From Syntrophus aciditrophicus (lineage in GTDB: Bacteria; Desulfobacterota; Syntrophia; Syntrophales; UBA8958), in assembly GCA_020718905.1 (NCBI GenBank), contig DYRD01000023.1:1-32872 (forward strand): a stretch of 32,872 nucleotides of DNA. Direction: 5' to 3'. A model generated the notes under the pieces. That model had not been told where the DNA came from. It was given only the letters and a program-made list of their open reading frames with translations, and did no database searches. Positions 1-9,001 of the stretch are shown piece after piece. The translations under genes were made by a program, and so were the position numbers. Each line of letters starts with the position of its first letter. Position 1 is the stretch's first letter.

Positions 1-114
1 ATTTCCCACTTATAAAAACCTGTATCCTGTCCAAACAACCCCCACCACCTCTCTAATCCACAATGTGTTGCAAAACGCCTTTACATAAGATAAATTGCCC
101 GTCAAAGGAGAATA

Positions 115-2025
115 TTGAAATTGTCCAATAATTACGATGTCATCATTGTCGGCGGGGGGCATGCCGGGTGCGAGGCGGCCCTGGCGGCGGCTCGCATGGG
201 GTGCGAGACCCTGCTTTTCAACATCAATCTCGACGCCATCGCCCTCATGTCCTGCAACCCCGCCATCGGAGGGCTGGCTAAGGGGCAGCTCGTCAAGGAG
301 GTGGACGCCCTGGGGGGGGAAATGGGGAAACTCGCCGACAAGACGGCCGTCCATTTCCGTCTCCTGAACGCCTCCAAGGGTCCTGCCGTCCAGTCTACGC
401 GGGTTCAGTGCGACAAGCAGCTCTACCGCCTGGCGATGAAGGCCGTCGTGGAGCGGCAGGAGCACCTTCACCTCCGCCAGGGCCTCGTCGACGAGCTGAT
501 TGTCGAAGGTGGCCGCTGCGTGGGCGTCATCGATCAGACGGGCGTTTCCTACCGGGCCGGGGCCGTCGTGATCACGACGGGGACCTTTTTAAACGGCCTG
601 ATCCACATCGGAACTACGAAGATTCCCGCGGGCCGGGCCGGGGAATGGGCGTCGTTGCGGTTGGCGGAAAACCTCAAGGCCCTGGGTTTTGAGACGGGGA
701 GGATGAAGACGGGGACGCCGCCCCGGCTGCGGGCTTCAAGCATCGACTTTTCCCGCCTGGAGCGTCAGGACAGCGATCCCCACCCTCAGCCTTTTTCCTT
801 TGCCACGGAGGCCCTGCGGACGGAGCGCCTCCCTTCCTACTTCAGCTACACGACGGTGGCGACCCATGCCTTTCTTACGGAAAACATTCAGGAATCGGCC
901 CTTTATTCGGGACGTATCCAGGGGGTCGGCGCCCGCTACTGCCCGTCCCTCGAAGACAAGGTCATGCGCTTTGCCGACAAGGAACGCCACCCCGTCGTCC
1001 TCGAATTCGAGGGCCTGGATACGGAGGAGATCTACGCGAAAGGATTGGGAAACAGCCTCCCCCCCGAGCTTCAGGAGCGCCTCGTCCACAGCGTCCCCGG
1101 CCTGGAGGCGGCGGAGATCATGCGCTGGGCCTATGCCATCGAATACGACTTCGTCCAGCCGACGCAGCTCTGGCCCACCCTGGAGACAAAACAGCTCCGG
1201 GGGCTCTATCTGGCCGGGCAGATCAACGGCACCTCGGGCTATGAAGAGGCCGCCGCCCAGGGCCTCTGGGCGGGGATCAACGCCGCCGCCGCCGTGCAGG
1301 AGCAGCCCCCCTTCATCCTCAGCCGCGCTGAAGGCTATATGGGTGTAATGATTGATGATCTGGTGACAAAGGGGGTTGACGAGCCCTACCGGATGTTCAC
1401 TTCCCGGGCCGAGTTCCGCCTCATCCTCCGGGAAGACAACGCCGTCTTGCGCCTCATGGATAAGGGCCACGAGCTGGGCCTCATCGGCGCGGATCATCAG
1501 GCCCGGATGCGGGGACGCCGTGAGGAAATCGCCAGGGAAATCGGACGCTTGTCGGCAGCTAAAATTTACCCTGTCGCCGAGACGTTGCGGATACTGGCGG
1601 AGCTGGGAACGCCCCCGATCAAGAACCCCGCCTCCCTCTTCCAGATCTTGAAGCGGGAAGAACTCGCCTATGACGACCTCCGGCCTCTGGACGGTTGGGC
1701 GCCCATTGACGACCCCTTTGTGAAAAACCAGATCGAGATCGAGGCGAAGTACGAAGGCTATATCAAACGGCAACAGGAGTCCGTTGCCAAGTTGAAGTCC
1801 CTGGAAATGCGCAAAATTCCAAATGATTTGCATTACGACACTATCCCCGGGCTCTCCAATGAATTGCGGATGAAGCTTGCCCGCATCCGGCCGGGGACTG
1901 TCGGTCAGGCCGACCGGATTCCGGGAATGACCCAGGCGGCCATCAGCGCCATCCTGATCGCCGCCAAAAAGAGGGAGCTGGAGGAGGAGGCAAAAAAGGC
2001 CATTGACAAGCAAACGGGGGATTGA
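115..2025 (+). CDS. mnmG: tRNA uridine-5-carboxymethylaminomethyl(34) synthesis enzyme MnmG (GidA)
   Basis: 636 aa ORF; N-terminal FAD-binding motif VIIVGGGHAGCEAALAAARMG; GidA signatures SCNPAIGGLAKGQLVKEVDALGG and GTSGYEEAAAQGLWAGINAA. TTG start preceded by AAAGGAG. Confidence 0.98.
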   Translation: MKLSNNYDVIIVGGGHAGCEAALAAARMGCETLLFNINLDAIALMSCNPAIGGLAKGQLVKEVDALGGEMGKLADKTAVHFRLLNASKGPAVQSTRVQCDKQLYRLAMKAVVERQEHLHLRQGLVDELIVEGGRCVGVIDQTGVSYRAGAVVITTGTFLNGLIHIGTTKIPAGRAGEWASLRLAENLKALGFETGRMKTGTPPRLRASSIDFSRLERQDSDPHPQPFSFATEALRTERLPSYFSYTTVATHAFLTENIQESALYSGRIQGVGARYCPSLEDKVMRFADKERHPVVLEFEGLDTEEIYAKGLGNSLPPELQERLVHSVPGLEAAEIMRWAYAIEYDFVQPTQLWPTLETKQLRGLYLAGQINGTSGYEEAAAQGLWAGINAAAAVQEQPPFILSRAEGYMGVMIDDLVTKGVDEPYRMFTSRAEFRLILREDNAVLRLMDKGHELGLIGADHQARMRGRREEIAREIGRLSAAKIYPVAETLRILAELGTPPIKNPASLFQILKREELAYDDLRPLDGWAPIDDPFVKNQIEIEAKYEGYIKRQQESVAKLKSLEMRKIPNDLHYDTIPGLSNELRMKLARIRPGTVGQADRIPGMTQAAISAILIAAKKRELEEEAKKAIDKQTGD

Positions 2026-2077
2026 TGGTTGTCATCCCCTGCAGGATTGCCATGATAATCAATAATAAAGAGGATGA

Positions 2078-2371
2078 GTGGAAATGAAAAAAGCGTTATT
2101 GGTAAGGGTGTTGGCAGTGCTCGTAGTGATGATGTTTGTCGCGACCGCCGGTTGGGCGGCGGAACCCATTGATCTCAACACGGTGACGAAGGAGCAGCTC
2201 ATGACCCTGACGGGTGTCCGCGAGGTAACGGCCCAGCAGATTATCAAGAACCGCCCCTACGCCAAAAAGGACCAGTTGAAAGCGAAGAAGATTCTCACCG
2301 ATCAGGCTTACGACAAGATCAAGGACAAGATCATCGCCAAGCAGGCAAAAGCGGCGCCGAAAAAGAAGTAA
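2078..2371 (+). CDS. Secreted helix-hairpin-helix (ComEA-like) protein
   Basis: N-terminal signal peptide (MKKALLVRVLAVLVVMMFVATAGWAAE) followed by the HhH motif IDLNTVTKEQLMTLTGVREVTAQQIIKNRPY. Start may be GTG 2078 or ATG 2084. Confidence 0.85.
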   Translation: MEMKKALLVRVLAVLVVMMFVATAGWAAEPIDLNTVTKEQLMTLTGVREVTAQQIIKNRPYAKKDQLKAKKILTDQAYDKIKDKIIAKQAKAAPKKK

Positions 2372-2389
2372 TTCCGTTGCAAAAACAAA

Positions 2390-2418
2390 CCCTTGTGACG
2401 GCCATGCCGTCACAAGGG
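2390..2418 (-). terminator. Probable rho-independent terminator on the minus strand
   Basis: Perfect 12-bp inverted repeat CCCTTGTGACGG-CCATG-CCGTCACAAGGG. Flanking AAAAACAAA on the + strand gives a T-rich tail when read on the minus strand. Confidence 0.55.
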
Positions 2419-2440
2419 GAAATGGAAATGCGGCGCCGAT

Positions 2441-2475
2441 CCATCCCCACTCCACCCTCCCCTCGAAGGGGAGGG
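2441..2475. repeat. Dispersed palindromic repeat, copy 1
   Basis: CCATCCCCACTCCACCCTCCCCTCGAAGGGGAGGG. Related copies near 7921 and 18384. Confidence 0.6.
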
Positions 2476-2528
2476 AAAGTATAGAATAATGAACCCCCCA
2501 CGCAAGCAGCGGGGTATCAACGGTCATT

Positions 2529-2550
2529 CCGGACTTGGTCCGAAGTCCGG
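2529..2550. repeat. REP-like hairpin
   Basis: CCGGACTT-GGTCCG-AAGTCCGG, 8-bp perfect stem in intergenic DNA. Followed by GCGGGAATGACG, resembling the hairpin at 13759. Confidence 0.45.
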
Positions 2551-2678
2551 GCTGCCGATGGATTCATCCTGGCGCGGGAATGACGCGGGCCAAGCATGCC
2601 TAGGGGAATAAATCCCGCAAGATATTAAAGGAAATGGGCTTGTATGCTCAGGTGCAAGTGATATCTGCGGTGGCGTCG

Positions 2679-3545
2679 TTATGAGCTCCGGGGCGGGAAG
2701 AGCCGCGAAGTCAGCAGGTTCATTTTGGCGAGGCGGAACGTCAAGGCCGTGAAAAGACATCCAAATCCGTATTTCATGCTCCGCCGGAAATTTATGGAAG
2801 AGGCCTCTTCAAAATACTTGGTTGGGCAACTGACCTCGGCGACGGTGTAGTTAAGCCAGACAATCTGTGCCAGCATCTGGTTGTCAAAGACAAAATCGTC
2901 GGAATTCTCGTGGAGGGGAATCTTTTCCAGCAATGTCCGGGAGAAGGCCCGATAACCGGTGTGATACTCCGATAGCTTCGCCCCGATCAGGATGTTTTCC
3001 ATGAGGGTGAGGAAGCGGTTGGCGATATATTTCCAGGGCGGCATCCCGCCTTTCAGGGCGTACCCGCCCAGAATACGCGATCCCAATACGCAGTGGTAAA
3101 GACCGTTGCCGATCAGGGAGGCCATGGCCGGAATCAACTGGGGCGTATACTGGTAATCGGGGTGGACCATGATAATTATGTCGCCTCCTTCTTCAAGGGC
3201 CAGGCGGTAGCATGTCTTCTGGTTGGCCCCGTAACCGCGGTTCTTTGCATGGACATGGACCTTGGCTGCGGGAAGGTGCGCGGCGATCGCGACGGTTTCG
3301 TCCCTGCTGGCGTCGTCCACGAGGATGACCAGGTCTACAATACCCTGTTCCATGACCTCCTCGTAAGTCTTGACGATGGTTTTGGCGGCATTGTAGGCCG
3401 GCATGACGACGATGATTTTCTTGTCCTTGAGCATAAGCTTCTTCACGACTTTTTGTGGACTATACCGGCGCAGTGCCGGTGTGTCAACGTTAAACACGGG
3501 AAATTTCCCCATTACTAATCGCCCCTTGCCGTCAGCTATCCCCAC
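2679..3545 (-). CDS. Family 2 glycosyltransferase (dolichol-phosphate mannosyltransferase-like)
   Basis: MLKDKKIIVVMPAYNAAKTIVKTYEEV, VDDASRDETV, GYGANQKTCYRLALEEGGDIIIMVHPDYQY; classic GT-A fold GT2 motifs. The true start may be the internal MLKDKK. Confidence 0.92.
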   Translation of the reverse strand: MGIADGKGRLVMGKFPVFNVDTPALRRYSPQKVVKKLMLKDKKIIVVMPAYNAAKTIVKTYEEVMEQGIVDLVILVDDASRDETVAIAAHLPAAKVHVHAKNRGYGANQKTCYRLALEEGGDIIIMVHPDYQYTPQLIPAMASLIGNGLYHCVLGSRILGGYALKGGMPPWKYIANRFLTLMENILIGAKLSEYHTGYRAFSRTLLEKIPLHENSDDFVFDNQMLAQIVWLNYTVAEVSCPTKYFEEASSINFRRSMKYGFGCLFTALTFRLAKMNLLTSRLFPPRSS

Positions 3546-3655
3546 ACGAAGGTGTTGGGGCGCAGCCGGGTCATATAGATCTAGCCCCGCTTATCGGTAT
3601 CTGCCGTAACAATATGAAGAGGTGCGGGAGGGGATCGTAAAGGGCAAGAAATGAA

Positions 3656-3991
3656 TTACAAACATCGCCGGTAGTCAGCGTCCGGGGTGGGCCAGGGCGT
3701 TCCCGAGACGATGGTCCGGGCCTCCGCATCGGTCCTGAGACGGACATCGTGCCGCCACGGATTATTGAAAGACCGGCAACCGCCGCCGGACTGAAGTTCC
3801 TGGCGGTAAAAAGCGGCTAAGGGATGGGTGCCCATGAGGTTACATACATACCTTATACCTATCCATGCCAGCTCCGGGCAAATCTTGTCCTCATCGTGAG
3901 GATGGAGGGCCGCGCCAAAGGCGCAGGTATTGCGGATACAGCAGTAGCCGCAACCGACACAGGATACCTTTTCAACGGGATACCTCAACAT
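3656..3991 (-). CDS. Small Cys-rich CxxCxxCC protein, possible metal-binding
   Basis: ORF 3656..4027, likely start MLRYPVEKVSCVGCGYCCIRNTC at 3991. Eight or more Cys, including CVGCGYCC. The start overlaps the stop region of the upstream 89-aa ORF, suggesting coupling. Confidence 0.65.
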   Translation of the reverse strand: MLRYPVEKVSCVGCGYCCIRNTCAFGAALHPHDEDKICPELAWIGIRYVCNLMGTHPLAAFYRQELQSGGGCRSFNNPWRHDVRLRTDAEARTIVSGTPWPTPDADYRRCL

Positions 3992-4254
3992 GTAAGATCC
4001 CCAAGTTTTTTCAGGGTGATACGCCACTGGATATAACTGTAAAGGGATGCGTGGCCCGGCAATAGCATGCGACGCAGGTAAAGTCTGATCGCCGGTAGCC
4101 GGTGCATATCCGTCGTCAGGCGGATAATCATCCCCATGGTGTAATCAAGCTGATGGACAAGAGACAACGGTTTGCGGTAAATGACCTTGAAGGCGTAAGG
4201 TGTTTTGTTCCCTGCCTTGGCGTGAAAAGGACGGGCGGTGTGGGCTTGGTTCAT
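3985..4254 (-). CDS. Hypothetical protein (89 aa), putatively coupled to the downstream Cys-rich gene
   Basis: Continuous ORF in the gap between the GT2 and methyltransferase genes; its end abuts the Cys-rich gene start. No recognised domain. Confidence 0.4.
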   Translation of the reverse strand: MNQAHTARPFHAKAGNKTPYAFKVIYRKPLSLVHQLDYTMGMIIRLTTDMHRLPAIRLYLRRMLLPGHASLYSYIQWRITLKKLGDLTC

Positions 4255-4355
4255 AAAACCATATCTTAACGGCCGCCCTGCCCGTAGTCAAGACGAATGT
4301 TGGCGTTTATGAAAAGATTATCTTTGTTGCGGAAATTTAAAGGCAATCGATAGTT

Positions 4356-5126
4356 ATGCTGGGGAAATTTTTCCGGAGGCTCTCTGGGGGCAGGAAGACG
4401 GACCTCGAGCGCGACGCCGGCCGGTACTGGTCCATGAGCGATAGCGACGAACGAATCAGGGACCAGTCTCACTGGTATGGAGAGGGGCGATGGGAGAAGG
4501 AACGATGGCTTGCCTACGGCGATTTTTTCTTTGACCTGGCGGGAAAACGTCTGCGGCAGGTCAAGGGACCGGATTGGCGCGGGGGCTTGGAAAAGAAAAC
4601 GGCCCTGGAGTGGGGCTGCGGCGGCGGGGCAATCATCCGGCCGCTTTGTGAGCACTTTGCCTCCGTTTACGGCCTGGATATCGCGGCAGCGACGCTGTAC
4701 GAATGCCGGAAACGGATGGCGGACTTGGCGGCAGCGGGGATTTTTACGGCCTGCCATTTTCCATCGGAGCACCCGGAGGCCGTTTTGGAGCAAATTGCCC
4801 CGGAGTCGGTCGATTTCATCATTTCGGTCGGCGTCTTCAAGCACTTTCCCTCCCAGGCATATACCCTCAGGGTTCTCCAGATTATGGAAAAGCTCCTGAA
4901 AAAAGAGGGCTTCCTTTTTGTGCAGATCCGCTATTTTGATGGTATGGAGAAGTACCGGCCCAAGGAAGGGGATTACGCCCGCAATGTGATCACCATGACC
5001 TCCTTTGCCGCGGACGCCTTCGCGGCGCAGCTTGACGCCGCCGGTCTGACCCTGTTGCACCGGGAAAGGGATATGGACGGCGAGGATGAAAAGCACGAAT
5101 ATTATTTTCTGGGGAAGGGGGCATGA
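4356..5126 (+). CDS. Class I SAM-dependent methyltransferase
   Basis: ALEWGCGGGAIIRPLCEHFASVYGLDIAAATLYECRKRM (motif I and post-I), followed by PESVDFIISVGVFKHFP. Confidence 0.85.
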   Translation: MLGKFFRRLSGGRKTDLERDAGRYWSMSDSDERIRDQSHWYGEGRWEKERWLAYGDFFFDLAGKRLRQVKGPDWRGGLEKKTALEWGCGGGAIIRPLCEHFASVYGLDIAAATLYECRKRMADLAAAGIFTACHFPSEHPEAVLEQIAPESVDFIISVGVFKHFPSQAYTLRVLQIMEKLLKKEGFLFVQIRYFDGMEKYRPKEGDYARNVITMTSFAADAFAAQLDAAGLTLLHRERDMDGEDEKHEYYFLGKGA

Positions 5127-6267
5127 GGTGAAGAAATCTTCTGCCATCCTAATTTGTTTGGGAGGAAAGGTGAATAATATTAAAAATAATAAATGGATGA
5201 ACAGTTTTAGGGTGATTGTTTTAATGGTGCTGGTGCTGTCGACACGCGTCCTGCGCCTGGAAGCGGCGGAGGTGAAAAATATCGTCATCCAAAAGGTAGA
5301 GAACCGGTTGCTGTTCACCTATGACTTGGAGGGGGAGGAGAGCACGGCGCTCGTGTCTGTTTATGTGACCGTGGGCGACAAAACCTACCCCGCTAAAAGC
5401 CTGCACCTGGAAGGAGATCTGGGTAAGGTCCGGCCGGGGAGGAACAGGCGTGTCGTCTGGTCGGTGTTAAGCGATTTTCCGAAGGGGGTGTATCAAGAGG
5501 TAAGTGTGGAAATTTCTGCGGGAATACCGGGCATGGTCAACAATATCGGTATGTCTTTCGTCCTCCTTCCCGCCGGCTCCGTCGTGATGGGGTCTCCTGC
5601 CGACGAGCCCGGACGCAATACCGACGAAATGCAGGAACGGGTGATCATCAGCCGGGCTTTCTATCTGCAGAGAACGGAGGTCACGCAGGGGCAGTGGCAG
5701 CGGGTCATGGGAACTAACCCTTCCCATTTCCGTGCTTGCGGTGAAGATTGCCCCGTCGAGCAGATAACCTGGCACGATGCCCAGGCATTCATCGGGAAGC
5801 TAAATGCGTTGGAAGGGACAAATCGCTACCGCCTGCCGACGGAGGGGGAGTGGGAATATGCCGCTCGGGCGGGGACGGTAACGGCCTATTATTGGGGAAA
5901 CAGGCCTGATTGTTCCCGGGCTAATTATGGGAACAGCCTGTGGGGTTCCGAATGCAAGGGCGCCAATCCCGGCAAAACCTTGAAGGTGGGCAGTTTCCGC
6001 CCCAATCCCTGGGGGCTTTGCGATATGGCCGGCAATGGCTGGGAATGGGTCGATAATTGGTATGGACCCTATAATTCAAGGCAGACCGTGAATCCCGCCG
6101 GTTCCAGGTCGGGGGTCTTCCGGATACAGCGCGGCGGCGCCTGGGACAGCGACGCCGCGGCCTGCCGGATGGCGCTGCGTGTCAAGGCCCTTCCTGAGGT
6201 CAACCTCGGCCATTTGAAATTAACCGCCGGCAATCTCGGCTTCCGGGTGGCGAGAACGGCGGAATAG
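5086..6267 (+). CDS. Exported formylglycine-generating-enzyme (SUMF1/FGE-sulfatase) domain protein
   Basis: FVLLPAGSVVMGSPADEPGRNTDEMQERV...YLQRTEVTQGQWQRVMG...RLPTEGEWEYAARAGT...WGLCDMAGNGWEWVDNWYG...RGGAWDSDAAACRMALR...GFRVAR. Real start is likely downstream (GTG 5128 or ATG about 5197) before a signal peptide. Confidence 0.9.
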   Translation: MKSTNIIFWGRGHEVKKSSAILICLGGKVNNIKNNKWMNSFRVIVLMVLVLSTRVLRLEAAEVKNIVIQKVENRLLFTYDLEGEESTALVSVYVTVGDKTYPAKSLHLEGDLGKVRPGRNRRVVWSVLSDFPKGVYQEVSVEISAGIPGMVNNIGMSFVLLPAGSVVMGSPADEPGRNTDEMQERVIISRAFYLQRTEVTQGQWQRVMGTNPSHFRACGEDCPVEQITWHDAQAFIGKLNALEGTNRYRLPTEGEWEYAARAGTVTAYYWGNRPDCSRANYGNSLWGSECKGANPGKTLKVGSFRPNPWGLCDMAGNGWEWVDNWYGPYNSRQTVNPAGSRSGVFRIQRGGAWDSDAAACRMALRVKALPEVNLGHLKLTAGNLGFRVARTAE

Positions 6268-6335
6268 AAGATATTCGTTGACAATAAAAAGTTGGGATGC
6301 CAAATATTTGCCGACCAATCATAACGGGAGGCATC

Positions 6336-6803
6336 ATGCCAGACGATCGACTTATTTTCCTCATCTTTACCGCCCAGAACAAGTTGCGGACTTACCTGAA
6401 CAATGCCCTGGTGGCGGCGAACGCAGGGGTGACGTTTGTCCAGGCGGGCATCCTTTTCCTTCTCAAACAGAGCAACGGCCGGACCATGTCCGACCTTAGT
6501 CAGCTCATCGGGGTGGATAATTCCACCCTTACGGGCCTCGTGGACCGCCTGGAAAAGGTGGGTTTCGTGGCCCGTCAGGCCAGTCCCACGGATCGGCGTT
6601 CTCTCCTCATTCAGGTGACTCCGGAGGGAATCGCCGCCGGGGACAAGGCCAAGGTGGTCATCAAAAGGATTAATGAGGAAATAAAGACGGGCCATCTCCC
6701 GGAGGAAATGGAGATATTCAAGAGCATTCTCAGGTCATTTTTCGAAAAATTCAACAAAAACGACGGGAGCAGCAGTGACGATGTACAATTATCGCATAAA
6801 TAA
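6336..6803 (+). CDS. MarR family transcriptional regulator
   Basis: Winged-helix region MSDLSQLIGVDNSTLTGLVDRLEKVGFVARQASPTDRRSLLIQVTPEG. ATG 6336 preceded by GGGAGG; the ORF track extends to 6297. Confidence 0.92.
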   Translation: MPDDRLIFLIFTAQNKLRTYLNNALVAANAGVTFVQAGILFLLKQSNGRTMSDLSQLIGVDNSTLTGLVDRLEKVGFVARQASPTDRRSLLIQVTPEGIAAGDKAKVVIKRINEEIKTGHLPEEMEIFKSILRSFFEKFNKNDGSSSDDVQLSHK

Positions 6804-7920
6804 GGAACTTGCCGAAATCATAGCGCAGGCCTCCCGTTTCTCCCGCGCGGAGATCGCCCCGTGGGTGGCCCAGGGCAACCATGCCGCATTCCCCCTGCCC
6901 CTCTGGCGGAAAATGGGAGCAGCCGGCCTGATGGGAATTGCTATTCCCCGGGAATACGGTGGACTGGGGCTGGCTTATCTGGGAATTACCCTGGTGGCGG
7001 AGGCGTTAGCTGCCCAGGGAGGAAGTCTCGGGATCGGGCTTTCCTGGCTGATCCATAATGTCGTGGCCCGGCTGGTATTTGCCTCCCTGGGGAGGGAAGA
7101 ACAAAAATCCCGGTATCTTCCCGGCTTGGCCCAGGGAAGGATTACGGCCTCCCTTTCCATCTCCGAGCCCGAGGTGGGCGCCCATCCCAAGTACCTGAAA
7201 ACAATGGCCCAGCGCCGGGGAGACGTCTATATAGTGAACGGTGAAAAGGCATATCTGACCAATGGTCCCTTTGTGGATCTCTATGTCGTCCTGGCGGTCA
7301 CCGGGACCGCTGGCAGTGATGAAAAAAAGGAGTTCAGCGCCTTTATCGTTCCGAAGGATACACCGGGCGTCGCGATGACGGCGCCGCTGAACCTTGCCAA
7401 CTTCAAGCCTTCCCCCCATTGCGGCATCAGGCTTACGGATTGTGCAATCCCGGTGGAAAATATCATCGGCGCCGCGGGTACGGCTTACCCGGCCGTCGCC
7501 CTTGCCTTCCGGGAAATCGAGGATGTCGCCCTCATGGGCCTCGTTCTAGGGGGGATCAACAGGCAGATGTCTTTGTTGTTAAAGGGACTCCGGCGGCAGG
7601 GAGGAGCGGTTGCCGAAGGCTTGCCGGCGGAGCTCGGCCGTCTCCAGTATCTCCGGGATACCCTCCGGCTTATTGCCTACGAGGCGGCGCGGATGCTGGA
7701 TCGCGACGACGGGCGGGCGGGATTGCTATCCTTGATCTTGTCGTTCCGGGAGCTGGCCCGGCAGTTTCAACAGGGCCTGGAAAAGCCGGCGGCAACGGCC
7801 CTGCTGGCGGAGAACGAGGAATTCCTCTCCCTGAGCGGCGACCTGGTGCGGGCCGTCAATCTGGCAAGGAATGTCATGACTTTAAAGCAGATAAAACAAG
7901 GGGCGGCGCTGCTGCGTTAA
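6775..7920 (+). CDS. Acyl-CoA dehydrogenase family protein
   Basis: MGAAGLMGIAIPREYGGLGLAYLGITLVAEALA; ITASLSISEPEVGAHPKYLKTMAQRRGDVYIVNGEKAYLTNGP; overlaps the end of the marR gene. Confidence 0.92.
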   Translation: MTMYNYRINKELAEIIAQASRFSRAEIAPWVAQGNHAAFPLPLWRKMGAAGLMGIAIPREYGGLGLAYLGITLVAEALAAQGGSLGIGLSWLIHNVVARLVFASLGREEQKSRYLPGLAQGRITASLSISEPEVGAHPKYLKTMAQRRGDVYIVNGEKAYLTNGPFVDLYVVLAVTGTAGSDEKKEFSAFIVPKDTPGVAMTAPLNLANFKPSPHCGIRLTDCAIPVENIIGAAGTAYPAVALAFREIEDVALMGLVLGGINRQMSLLLKGLRRQGGAVAEGLPAELGRLQYLRDTLRLIAYEAARMLDRDDGRAGLLSLILSFRELARQFQQGLEKPAATALLAENEEFLSLSGDLVRAVNLARNVMTLKQIKQGAALLR

Positions 7921-7998
7921 CCCATCCCCACCCTAACCCGCTCCTGGAAGGGGAGGGGCAGGTTTCGTTAGCTAACCCTTGCGGGGGAGGGATGACAT
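7921..7998. repeat. Dispersed palindromic repeat, copy 2
   Basis: CCCATCCCCACCCTAACCCGCTCCTGGAAGGGGAGGGG, starting immediately after the stop codon, with a second half-like GCTAACCCTTGCGGGGGAGGGATGA. Confidence 0.6.
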
Positions 7999-8034
7999 GA
8001 GGGTAATAATTCCCATAGATGAGGGTATTTTAAG

Positions 8035-8951
8035 ATGAAGTCCAGCTATGAAGAACAGTTTGTTTCCCTGGAAGCGGTCCTGGAGAAGCTCCGGGACGTG
8101 GACTATATTGCCAACCGCCAGATGGCGATGACCGTTTATCTCGCTTGCCGCCTCGGAAAACCCATGCTCGTGGAAGGTCCCGCCGGAGTGGGGAAGACGG
8201 AACTGGCCAAGGCAACCGCCGCCTGCCTGCAACTGCCCCTCATCCGACTCCAGTGCTATGAAGGACTGGATGAAGCCAAGGCCCTCTACGAGTGGAAATA
8301 CGGCAAACAACTCCTCTATACCCAACTTCTCAAAGACAAACTCGATGACATCATCTGCCGGGAAAACGGTTTCAAGTCGGCCATGGACAAACTGCATCAG
8401 TACGACGACATCTTTTTCCCCTGGCCTTTTCTCGAACCCCGCCCGCTCCTCAAGGCCCTTCAGGAAAAAAATGGTTCCATCCTGCTTATTGATGAAATAG
8501 ATAAATCGGACGATGAATTCGAGGCCTTTCTCCTGGAGATCCTTTCCGATTTCCAGGTCTCCGTACCCGAAATAGGGACGGTGCAGGCCGTAACCAAACC
8601 CCTGGTTTTTCTCACGAGCAATAATACCGGGAGCTAAGCGAGGCCCTCAAGCGCCGTTGTCTCCACCTGTACATACCCTTTCCCGAGGCGGCCCTGGAGC
8701 GGGAGATCATCCGCCGCCGCGTCCCGGATATTTCGGAGGATCTTGCCCACCAGCTTGTCAATTTTATTCAGGATGTGCGCAAGCTGGACCTGAAAAAGGT
8801 TCCCTCCATTAGCGAAACCATCGATTGGGCCCGGGTGCTCATGATCCTGCACGCCGAAATCCTGAATCCGGCCCTCGTCCAGGAAACCCTCAATATTTTT
8901 ATCAAGTTCGAAGACGATGTCGCCATCGTGACGGAAAAGTCCCCCTTATGA
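8035..8951 (+). pseudogene. MoxR family AAA ATPase (module A), frameshifted near 8627
   Basis: ORF 8035..8637 has Walker A GPAGVGKTELAKA and Walker B GSILLIDEIDKSD, ending LTSNNTGS*. Another frame continues ELSEALKRRCLHLYIPFPEAALEREIIRRRVPDISED... to TGA 8949-8951. Restoring one C gives LTSNNTRELSEALKRRCLHLYIPFP. Confidence 0.88.
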
Positions 8952-9001
8952 CGGCTAAAGCGGTAAAGTAAGGAAAGATAAGCAATCAGGAGGGCTTTGA
9001 G

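Noticed and set aside
736-2013. 425-aa minus-strand ORF antisense to mnmG
   Set aside because: Shadow ORF of a clearly conserved gene in GC-rich DNA; no recognisable domain.
8620-8637. Programmed ribosomal frameshifting in MoxR
   Set aside because: No classic slippery heptamer or stimulatory structure is apparent, and the same type of one-base C/G loss appears in two unrelated genes.
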